A stretch of DNA of 11,872 nt from G039029935 sp039029935 (GTDB taxonomy: Bacteria > Chloroflexota > Anaerolineae > Caldilineales > Caldilineaceae), in the NCBI GenBank assembly GCA_039029935.1, contig JBCCFC010000289.1, positions 1 through 11,872 of the forward strand. The letters are read 5' to 3'. Position numbers and translations under genes: made by a program. The notes under the pieces were generated by a model. The model did not search any database, was not told the DNA's origin, and saw nothing but the letters and a program-made list of their open reading frames with translations. Shown piece after piece: positions 1-6,019 of the stretch (the first letter of the stretch is position 1; the number at the start of each line of letters is the position of its first letter).

Positions 1-91
1 GATGGTCGACGAGTTGACGCCGAAGACGATTCCAGAAGACTTTCGCAATAAACAAATTCACCAATGTTGGCGGTTTCGTCAACGATCATGA
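1..91 (+). pseudogene. Inverted duplicate of the last 29 codons of the rlmK-like gene
   Basis: Reading from base 2, this frame gives 29 residues beginning MVDELTPKT and ending WRFRQRS before TGA at 89-91. They are identical to the C-terminal 29 residues of the complete minus-strand methyltransferase at 192-1193. The first base belongs to the preceding codon, so the copy is open at the window edge and may continue outside. It has no start signal of its own. It is either a fragment made by the fold-back duplication or the visible end of a second, tail-to-tail copy. Confidence 0.7.
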
Positions 92-93
92 TA

Positions 94-189
94 GCCAACG
101 TGAGAGTGTAGAGGGGACCTCCGGAAGGTGTTCAATTTTTGCAAAAATTGAACACATTCCGGAGGTCCCCTCTATACTCTCACGTTGGC
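94..189 (-). terminator. Long hairpin downstream of the rlmK-like gene, possible terminator
   Basis: The 100 bases between the two TGA stop codons (92-191) form a long, nearly perfect stem around position 141/142 with almost no loop; the core reads caattttt-gc-aaaaattg. The two mismatched pairs of the big palindrome both lie here. That suggests the imperfect hairpin is the natural sequence and the perfect outer arms arose secondarily. There is no classical GC stem followed by a free T-run, so a terminator role is only likely, not shown. Confidence 0.4.
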
Positions 190-191
190 TA

Positions 192-1193
192 TCATGATCG
201 TTGACGAAACCGCCAACATTGGTGAATTTGTTTATTGCGAAAGTCTTCTGGAATCGTCTTCGGCGTCAACTCGTCGACCATCAACTGCTGTGGCAATTGC
301 GCTTTATCGAGCTTAAACTTTCGTGCATTCGTGCTGAAATAGAGGACGCCCGTCTTGCTTAATAAGACACTACACGCTTTCAGCAACCCCGGATAATCCT
401 TGTTGACATCAAAGACGCTGATGCCCTTGCGTTTGGTATTGCTAAAGGTCGGTGGGTCACAGATGATGATGTCGTACTGCTCACGGTTGCGGATGGCCTC
501 CATCAAAAAGGCGTGACAGTCAGCTTGCACCAGTCGATGGGTGACAGTATAATCGCTGCCTCGATCAAAGCTGGCCTCAACGCCGTTATGCGCAAGGTTG
601 CGCCTTGCCCATTCGCAGTAGGTTTGGCTGAGGTCAACGGTGGTTGTGGTACGCGCGCCACCTGCGGCAGCGTAACAGGTGAAGGAGCCTGTGTAGGCAA
701 AGAGGTTGAGGACGGATTTTCCCGCCGCAATTTCACGCACCTCAGCACGTGTATTGCGATGATCCAGAAACAGCCCTGTGTCCAAATAGTCGCTCAAATT
801 GATCTCAAAGGTCAGCCCCTGCTCTTGCACAAGCCGCACATGGCTCTCTCCCTCAGCTTGGTTATCACTTTCCAATTTCTCATATTGCGCACTGCCCTGC
901 TGCCGTTTCCGTTCTTTGACAAAGACCTGCTCACGCGTCAATTCCAGCGCATCCCGTATCTCGGTCAGTGCCTGTTGCTTCCATGCCTTGGCCTCGCGGA
1001 TTGACTCATCACGCGTACGTTCATAGAGCCAGACCACGGCCTCGCCATCATACCAATCCACAATCAGCGGGTATTCAGGGATATCACGTTCATAGAGCCG
1101 ATAGCAGGTCACGCCTCTGCGCCGCGCCCATTTGCGCAGATGCCGTTGCCGTTTGCGTAGGCGGTTGGCGAGAAAGGTTTCATTATTTGCCAT
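192..1193 (-). CDS. rlmK: 23S rRNA (guanine-N7) methyltransferase, RlmK type, stand-alone
   Basis: This 333-residue class I SAM-dependent methyltransferase closely resembles the C-terminal (RlmK) half of E. coli RlmKL, which makes m7G2069 in 23S rRNA. Landmarks are the N-terminal FANRLRK-like segment (here FLANRLRK, 7-14), ECYRLY-like CYRLYERDIPEY (30-41), NLSDYLDTGLFLDHR (132-146), SAM-binding motif I LNLFAYTGS (162-170), acidic motif II in TTTVDLS (183-189), catalytic-loop DPPTFSN (246-252), and a C-terminal RNKQIHQCW (319-327). The RlmL half (THUMP plus m2G methyltransferase) is absent, so the protein acts on one site only if it has the RlmK activity. The ATG at 1193 gives a full-length RlmK domain; the upstream ribosome-binding site is weak (GGA about 5 bases before). 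The 3' end lies in the fold-back palindrome. The exact target base is inferred from the family. Confidence 0.87.
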   Translation of the reverse strand: MANNETFLANRLRKRQRHLRKWARRRGVTCYRLYERDIPEYPLIVDWYDGEAVVWLYERTRDESIREAKAWKQQALTEIRDALELTREQVFVKERKRQQGSAQYEKLESDNQAEGESHVRLVQEQGLTFEINLSDYLDTGLFLDHRNTRAEVREIAAGKSVLNLFAYTGSFTCYAAAGGARTTTTVDLSQTYCEWARRNLAHNGVEASFDRGSDYTVTHRLVQADCHAFLMEAIRNREQYDIIICDPPTFSNTKRKGISVFDVNKDYPGLLKACSVLLSKTGVLYFSTNARKFKLDKAQLPQQLMVDELTPKTIPEDFRNKQIHQCWRFRQRS

Positions 1194-1220
1194 ATCATTC
1201 CATCAAGAACTTTAAACACT

Positions 1221-1390
1221 GATACGGACAAACACGGATAAGCTACATGGGGTTTACCGCCCCATGCAACCCCATATTAACACAGCAAACTTGTTAAAAA
1301 CAGGTTAATCTTGATACCTGTCTAGTACACTTCAGTGTACTTCCTGTGCTAGACACCGAATTCATTCGGTGGCGTATGTTTGTCCGTATC
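1221..1390. repeat. Nested inverted-repeat (multi-hairpin) intergenic element
   Basis: The 205-base gap between the isomerase and rlmK is packed with dyads. A 14-base outer inverted repeat, gatacggacaaaca (1221-1234) with its complement at 1377-1390, encloses catgggg/ccccatg (1246-1252/1260-1266), tgtctag/ctagaca (1319-1325/1349-1355), gtacact/agtgtac (1325-1331/1334-1340) and caccgaat/attcggtg (1354-1361/1364-1371). No reading frame or obvious promoter stands out. It could be a MITE- or REP-like repeat, a structured leader for rlmK, or a transcription end for the isomerase gene. None of the stems is followed by a convincing T-run on the minus strand. Confidence 0.6.
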
Positions 1391-1398
1391 CACGTTTC

Positions 1399-2820
1399 CT
1401 ACAATGCTACCCGCACACCCGTCATCCCTTTGAGCCGCGCAAACTTCTGCAACTTACCCGCCACATGTCCCACACCGAGCGCACAGTGATGCGTCGGTGC
1501 TTGCGCACACCATGCATCGACAAACTCAGCGGGTGGTAGATTAAAGCGAATGCGGCTGTTGGTGTTCCCAATCTGCATGATGGGTCCCGCCAGCGACTCA
1601 CCTTCGGCAAAAAGAAACTTGAGATTGCCATTACGCGTTTGGGTACAGCCCAGAATGGTCACAGGCCCCGTCTTGACATTAAACTCAACCGAAACACCCG
1701 ACCCCGACTTGCCGTGATAGACACCCAACCCACGCAGCATCGGTTTCTGGTCGCTGATGGCAATGTGTCCAGGGCCATCATGCCCCATCAACACAAAGCT
1801 CTCATCAAAGTCCATTGCATAGAACTCGGTGTAGGAGCCACCCGCACCCAGCACATCCATGATCTTCATGGCAACGGCATTCTTGAGATCACCCTCACCC
1901 GCTGCGGGAATACCTCGTGCTGTCAGCATCGTATTGCCCAGTGTCAGTGCTGCACCCAAGCGTTCATACTCATTGTCATTGCTGCCACGATAATAGTAAG
2001 CCAATGCACTCAACTCAAAATCGCTCACCAGTCGATCCAGCCCAGCGGCGACACGACAGGCACGGCGCAATTCCTCATCGCTGGCCGAGTCAATCACATT
2101 GAAGAGCGCATGGGTCTCTTCGAGTTTGGTGGCGATTTCAGCATCGGTCACGGCATCCACACGGTCCTTGAGGTCACACATCTCCAGCACTTCGACGTGC
2201 GAGCCAATCTGTGCATGGTGTTGGGCAAAGTCCGAATACATGTCCAACATGCCAGGGTAGGTGTGACCCAAGAAGCCAAAACGTGCGCCACGTAAGACGC
2301 GTCCCGCTGTCGCCGCCTGACACCACTCAAAGAGCGAGTCCCAGACGCGCTGATCGTTATAGAGCATCCCCGACACGACCTGAAAGTCAATATCAGCGCG
2401 GTGAAAGGCGTTGGCGATCTCCGGCACACAGCAGGTCGAGCAGTTTGCCAGCCACTCGCCCGTATCCACGTTGGGGTAGTCAAGCGATGATACTGGTTGC
2501 AGGTTGAGTACTAGCACGGGAACCTTGGCCTGTTGCACAATCGGCAACACCTGCGAACTGGTTGCATAGGTCGCCGTGTGGCAAATCAGCAGGTCCACAT
2601 CCTCCTTGGCAAGCCGTGTACCCGCCGCATGTGCGCCCTGCGCTGTGTCAATCAACCCAATGCGCACAACATCGGCAAACTCAGAAAGCTGGTCAGCGAC
2701 ATGCGCATAATAGCCCTCCAGTCGCTCCTTTAACCCAGGAAACTGCGGCCAATACGCCGCCAACCCAATCGCAAACAATCCCACCCTAGCCTTGGGATAG
2801 TCACGTTGTTTTACATCCAT
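1399..2820 (-). CDS. L-arabinose/L-fucose isomerase-fold sugar isomerase
   Basis: Using the ATG at 2820 the product is 473 residues. That start is preferred over frame-open positions further up (to 2871) because GGAG lies 9 bases before it, and because the longer form would begin inside a tandem repeat. The protein belongs to the AraA/FucI-fold aldose-ketose isomerases (COG2407-like). Candidate metal and catalytic residues fall close to AraA positions: E309 in GEGDLK, E332 in SYTEFYAMD, H347 or H352 in GHDGPGH, and H444/H445 in APTHHCALG. The N-terminal part has alternating Rossmann-like strands (RVGLFAIG, DLLICHTATYA, PVLVLNLQP). It is downstream of rhaM in the same direction (92-base gap), so probably co-transcribed; it would open a ring-flipped L-sugar to its ketose. 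Substrate (L-rhamnose, L-fucose, L-arabinose or another) is undetermined. Confidence 0.83.
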   Translation of the reverse strand: MDVKQRDYPKARVGLFAIGLAAYWPQFPGLKERLEGYYAHVADQLSEFADVVRIGLIDTAQGAHAAGTRLAKEDVDLLICHTATYATSSQVLPIVQQAKVPVLVLNLQPVSSLDYPNVDTGEWLANCSTCCVPEIANAFHRADIDFQVVSGMLYNDQRVWDSLFEWCQAATAGRVLRGARFGFLGHTYPGMLDMYSDFAQHHAQIGSHVEVLEMCDLKDRVDAVTDAEIATKLEETHALFNVIDSASDEELRRACRVAAGLDRLVSDFELSALAYYYRGSNDNEYERLGAALTLGNTMLTARGIPAAGEGDLKNAVAMKIMDVLGAGGSYTEFYAMDFDESFVLMGHDGPGHIAISDQKPMLRGLGVYHGKSGSGVSVEFNVKTGPVTILGCTQTRNGNLKFLFAEGESLAGPIMQIGNTNSRIRFNLPPAEFVDAWCAQAPTHHCALGVGHVAGKLQKFARLKGMTGVRVAL

Positions 2821-2866
2821 TCTTGTTTTCTCCATCTTAATAGTGAAAAGGTTGAAGAGTTGATAC

Positions 2867-2917
2867 TTCACTCATCACTATTCACTCATCACTATTCACT
2901 GTTCACTCATCACTATT
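2867..2917. repeat. Heptamer-based tandem repeat between rhaM and the isomerase gene
   Basis: Three copies of the 14-mer ttcactcatcacta (2867-2880, 2881-2894, 2902-2915), with one partial heptamer ttcactg (2895-2901) between copies two and three. Each 14-mer is made of two related heptamers. On the minus strand the unit carries stop and start triplets (TAGTGATGAG); the rhaM stop codon (2913-2915) is part of the last copy. The array fills most of the intercistronic gap. Confidence 0.85.
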
Positions 2918-3233
2918 CCAAATAAAACACCTGCTCCAACGGCTCCATGCTCTCATCTGGTCGTTTGCCATCCAACGACTCAAACAACTCGCCCATCTCG
3001 GCCTGCCAGCGTGCGTTGACCTCTTTCAATTCCATGCCATTTAAGGCCGCCTGAAAGTCCGGTGTCTCAACGTAGCCGATGAGTAGTCCGTCAGGGCGCA
3101 TAAAGAGTGAGTAGTTGTGCCAGCCCGTTTCCCGTAGTGCATCGAGCATCTCCGGCCAGACTTCGGCATGACGTTCCTTGTACTCTTCGATGCGGTCCTC
3201 TTTCACTTTGAGCATAAAACAGATGCGTTCCAT
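2913..3233 (-). CDS. rhaM: L-rhamnose mutarotase (RhaM/DUF718 family)
   Basis: The 106-residue product matches the usual RhaM length of about 104 and interconverts the alpha and beta anomers of L-rhamnose (or a related deoxy sugar) in the cytoplasm. Family landmarks occur at the expected places: RHAEVWPEM with R21-H22, HNYS with Y41, NARWQ with W76, and the C-terminal QVFYLE that parallels the EVFYLP end of E. coli RhaM. H22, Y41 and W76 correspond in number to residues implicated in the E. coli enzyme's active site. The ATG at 3233 is well supported by AAGGAG 9 bases upstream. It is the first gene of a minus-strand pair with the AraA-fold isomerase. Both flanks carry tandem repeats, and the stop codon lies within one. 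Confidence 0.9.
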   Translation of the reverse strand: MERICFMLKVKEDRIEEYKERHAEVWPEMLDALRETGWHNYSLFMRPDGLLIGYVETPDFQAALNGMELKEVNARWQAEMGELFESLDGKRPDESMEPLEQVFYLE

Positions 3234-3262
3234 CGTTTGTTTCTCCTTATTTTCATATTGCG

Positions 3263-3327
3263 TGTCAGCACGTCAGCTATCAGCGAGTCAGCTATCAGCA
3301 AGTCAGCTTGTCAGCAAGTCAGCTATC
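3263..3327. repeat. Tandem repeat of agtcagc/tatcagc units upstream of rhaM
   Basis: About four degenerate 15-16-base units of the form agtcagc-tatcagca are repeated head to tail, again built from two related 7-8-base words. The array starts about 30 bases upstream of the rhaM ATG (3233), in the region where its leader should lie. It is adjacent to, but different in sequence from, the array that follows. Confidence 0.8.
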
Positions 3328-3337
3328 CGTCCCGATC

Positions 3338-3436
3338 TACTGACCCACCGACCACCGACCCAACGACTACCGACCCACCGACCACCGACCCACCGACCTA
3401 CCGATTACTGACCCACCGATTACCGACCTACCGATA
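3338..3436. repeat. Tandem repeat of cgacccac/cgaccac units entering the ligase gene
   Basis: Roughly thirteen 7- or 8-base words (cgaccac, cgacccac, cgacctac, cgattac, cgactac and variants) are joined head to tail, often alternating 7 and 8 to give a 15-base period. The last part overlaps the end of the minus-strand ligase gene, whose stop codon is at 3420-3422 and whose final residues (SVGR) are encoded by repeat words. The sequence varies too much from word to word, and the units are too short, for this to be a CRISPR array. Confidence 0.82.
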
Positions 3437-5723
3437 ACTGTGGTAAGTAGAATAAAAAGACCCACACCAGCATCAAATCTGGCAGGGCATAGCTAATGTC
3501 AATTGTTCCGTGTGCGAGTGCGGCGAAGGCCGCGGCTATCAACCCTAAACTGAGAACGGCGATGTTTGGCTGTTGGGTTGCGGCTCGTCGAAGCAGCCGG
3601 CCTAACCCCATCATGCCAGTCGTCAAAAAGCCAATCCCAATTAGTAAGCCGGGGACGCCGAGCCTTGTCCAGAAGTCAAGACCCCAGTTGTGTGGGTGGT
3701 TGAGATTGGGTTCTTTCCACGCAATGGGGAGAATGTATTCGTTGCGAAAGGCGTAGAGAAAATGGTCAGGACCTACCCCAAAGAGGGGGTGATTCTGCGC
3801 CATTGCCCATGCACTTTGCCAGAGTTGTCGTCGTAGAAAGCCCGTGCCTTGGTTAAAATCAAGGGTTTGTTGAAAGCGCACTGTGTCGGTTGAGGGGAAA
3901 ATGGTTAGCAAGGTGATAACGACGATGGCGACAAGCCACCAGAGCCTATGATAGCTGATAGGTCGCGCTACGGACAGGATGCCCGTGTTCGGGTCTTCTC
4001 GTTGACGTTGCCACGTTGATAGAAGATACCATCCACCCCATAATAACACAAGTAGCATCATGGGCATCGCCAAGAATAATCCACCACGACTGTAGGTGAG
4101 GCGTAGTGCAATCAGTTGAGGAAGCGTCAGCAGGGCAAACCATCCTTGATGACGTGGGTTGTGTAGAAAGACGGTGAGGGCAAGCCCAACGGCGACGGTG
4201 CGTTCGAGGTAGATGGCAAGGTTGTTGGGCGAGCCATAAAAGGCACGCACACGGTAGACATCCTCAGCGGAAATAAGCATGTCGCCACTGACATATTGCC
4301 ATATCCCCACCAAACCAACAACAGACCCGCCGAGCAGCCAGGCGTTGACCAATATCCAGAATGACTTGGGGCGATTGTGACCTTGGAATGCCCCTCCCAA
4401 CAATATGGCAGAGAGTCCACCTGCGAGAAAAACAGTACGCCATTCTCGCAACGCAATTTCAGTATAGTCAGCAGCAAAAACAGAAATGAGTGCCCAGCTA
4501 ATCAATAGGGCCAGCCATGTATAGGGAGATGTCAACCCGCCCCAAATGGACGGACTACGTGAGGGGGGGCCATCCACCGTAGCGGGCGTCGTTTGACTCT
4601 TTCGATATAGTTGATGCAAAACGACAATGACAATACCGCCTAACAGCCCAACATCAATCAGGTTGAGGAGGCGATTGGGGAGAATGGGCAGGGCAAAGCG
4701 ATAGTAAAAGGGTAGCCCCAATAATAAGAGAGCCATCCAATAGATGGGGGCGAGGACTGCGATGTAGGCGATTAGCCCCAGACCCAGCAGACAGAGTAGC
4801 CAGCTCGATTGAAGGACACTGACGGCGAGGAGCGCAGCGGTAATGACAGTTGTTAATATCCCAAGCGTTTCTATCCCAAATCTTTCGGCCAATTTTTGTG
4901 CAGGGAAAAGAACCCAGTTCAAGAGCGTTTTGAGAAGAATGAGTAATTTTGTCGATTCTTTGTGACGAACCCACTGCATCGTTGCCATTACGCCACACCA
5001 AAAGGCAACCACCAACAGTGCGGCAATCGGCCAGAAAGGGAGCGGCAAGGTTGGCAGACCATCAATCGCCACCGCTTGCAACGGTTTCAGTCCCCAGCTA
5101 CGCCAGACTTCGATCCGTACCGTATGTTGTGTATGCGTGTCCGCAACGTGGACACGAACCCATCTGGGCACAGGGCTGTGGTGGTTAGCCTGCTTTTCTG
5201 GGGCTTGAAATGTATAATAGCCAGCCAAATCACCTTGACTGTTACGATTGTCTGCAACTGTGGGCAGCAAATTTGCGGGTTCACCGTCTACAGTAATGAA
5301 GAGATAGCCCCAAAAATAGCCTTGCAGCAATTCTAGGGCGAGTTCTCGACCTGTGTAGGTAAATGAAACAACACCGGATGGCTCGTCGTCGGGGTTGGGT
5401 GGTTCCTGTGGCTGTGCGCCCTGCTCATCAACCAGCCACGTTTGCGGCGGATCATACCGAAAGACAGGACTGTTCATCGTGGCGACGATGCCAGTCGATA
5501 TGGTCTCAATCACGCCCTCGTCTTGCAACTGGACATCCAAGTGCTCAACGACGGTTGGTCTTATCGGTGTCATAGCCTGCTCAAATTCCTGTGTCTGGGT
5601 ATACCAAAAAAAGACATAGAGGCAACTGGCAAATCCACACAAAAAGACTATCAACCAATAGACACTAACATTTTTATGATGATTTGTTTGATGTTGATTA
5701 GAAATATTAATGATAGTCTCCAA
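3420..5723 (-). CDS. O-antigen ligase/Wzy_C-family polytopic membrane protein
   Basis: The 767-residue product has one N-terminal membrane segment (about 22-41), a large presumably extracytoplasmic region (about 42-226, proline-rich 104-114, then beta-rich), and about ten further hydrophobic segments. The C-terminal half has Wzy_C-type features: RAFYGSPNN (493-501), TYSRGG (543-548), HPLFGVGPDHF (645-655) and NHPHNWGLDFWTRLG (675-689) with a candidate catalytic H678. Family members transfer lipid-linked oligosaccharides to lipid A, other sugars, or proteins. The frame has no ATG before the first membrane segment: the start used is TTG at 5723, a stop lies eight codons upstream, and the next ATG (M51) would remove that segment. 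The C-terminus runs into a tandem repeat. Acceptor is unknown; an O-glycosyltransferase role for proteins is an alternative. Confidence 0.8.
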   Translation of the reverse strand: METIINISNQHQTNHHKNVSVYWLIVFLCGFASCLYVFFWYTQTQEFEQAMTPIRPTVVEHLDVQLQDEGVIETISTGIVATMNSPVFRYDPPQTWLVDEQGAQPQEPPNPDDEPSGVVSFTYTGRELALELLQGYFWGYLFITVDGEPANLLPTVADNRNSQGDLAGYYTFQAPEKQANHHSPVPRWVRVHVADTHTQHTVRIEVWRSWGLKPLQAVAIDGLPTLPLPFWPIAALLVVAFWCGVMATMQWVRHKESTKLLILLKTLLNWVLFPAQKLAERFGIETLGILTTVITAALLAVSVLQSSWLLCLLGLGLIAYIAVLAPIYWMALLLLGLPFYYRFALPILPNRLLNLIDVGLLGGIVIVVLHQLYRKSQTTPATVDGPPSRSPSIWGGLTSPYTWLALLISWALISVFAADYTEIALREWRTVFLAGGLSAILLGGAFQGHNRPKSFWILVNAWLLGGSVVGLVGIWQYVSGDMLISAEDVYRVRAFYGSPNNLAIYLERTVAVGLALTVFLHNPRHQGWFALLTLPQLIALRLTYSRGGLFLAMPMMLLVLLWGGWYLLSTWQRQREDPNTGILSVARPISYHRLWWLVAIVVITLLTIFPSTDTVRFQQTLDFNQGTGFLRRQLWQSAWAMAQNHPLFGVGPDHFLYAFRNEYILPIAWKEPNLNHPHNWGLDFWTRLGVPGLLIGIGFLTTGMMGLGRLLRRAATQQPNIAVLSLGLIAAAFAALAHGTIDISYALPDLMLVWVFLFYLPQLSVGR

Positions 5724-6019
5724 CCTAACGAAAGAATCTCGTTTTTACTTGCGCCAAAGCCTGTCCTGAACAAATTCAGACCAAAAATGGTTGATTCAAC
5801 ACCGCTCTGCCAAGATTTATTGTCTCAATTGACGCATGTGCCAATTGGGTTTAAGGGATGACAAAATACCATTTTAGTTTGGTTCATTTGTCTTATATTA
5901 AAGGTATTGCATTATGCTACACTGAACTAAACAAGATTACCGATAAAACATGTATGAAATATGACTGCATAAAATTATAAAATAAAAATAGTCAATTGTT
6001 CTAAGGGGTTCAAACAAAC
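5724..6019. other. Divergent intergenic region between the ligase and the surface-protein gene
   Basis: This 296-base AT-rich spacer must hold promoters for both directions. I see no gene in it. A dyad CAATTG-N10-CAATTG lies at 5826-5847 and might be an operator. A weak candidate promoter for the rightward gene is TTGTCT (5888-5893) with TATGCT (5913-5918), but the 19-base spacing makes it unconvincing. The ribosome-binding site AAGGGG (6003-6008) lies 11 bases before the ATG at 6020. Confidence 0.4.

Larger units (their letters stand above)
1..282. repeat. Near-perfect 282-bp fold-back palindrome
   Basis: Base i pairs with base 283-i across the whole stretch; the centre lies between 141 and 142. 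I compared the arms by eye and found only two non-complementary pairs, 108/175 (G-T) and 127/156 (G-A), both in the central non-coding part. The outer 107 bases of each arm, including coding sequence, are exactly complementary. The right arm contains the end of the rlmK-like gene and its downstream hairpin; the left arm repeats the same in inverted orientation. Because the repeat starts at base 1, it may be a contig-end fold-back (assembly or amplification chimera) rather than a genomic structure. A true tail-to-tail inverted duplication cannot be excluded from this window. Confidence 0.9.

Noticed and set aside
513..1004. Plus-strand open frame of 163 codons
   Set aside because: It lies wholly inside and antisense to the well-conserved rlmK gene and has no ribosome-binding site or recognisable domain.
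1221..1390. Integron attC site or recombination site
   Set aside because: The dyads have no GTTRRRY-like core pair, and there is no integrase gene or cassette arrangement in view.
1639..2295. Plus-strand open frame of 218 codons
   Set aside because: It is antisense to the isomerase core that carries the metal-binding motifs; its translation is low-complexity His/Thr/Gln-rich and resembles no family.
3263..3436. Direct repeats that might be taken for a CRISPR array
   Set aside because: Units are 7-16 bases, contiguous and degenerate, with no unique spacers and no cas genes nearby; they are simple tandem repeats.
5442..5861. Plus-strand open frame of 139 codons running from the ligase gene into the spacer
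   Set aside because: Most of it is antisense to the ligase N-terminal region, and it lacks a ribosome-binding site or a recognisable domain.
5888..5918. TTGTCT-N19-TATGCT as the promoter of the surface-protein gene
   Set aside because: Only four of six bases match in each box and the spacing is two bases too long; kept only as a remark in the intergenic entry.
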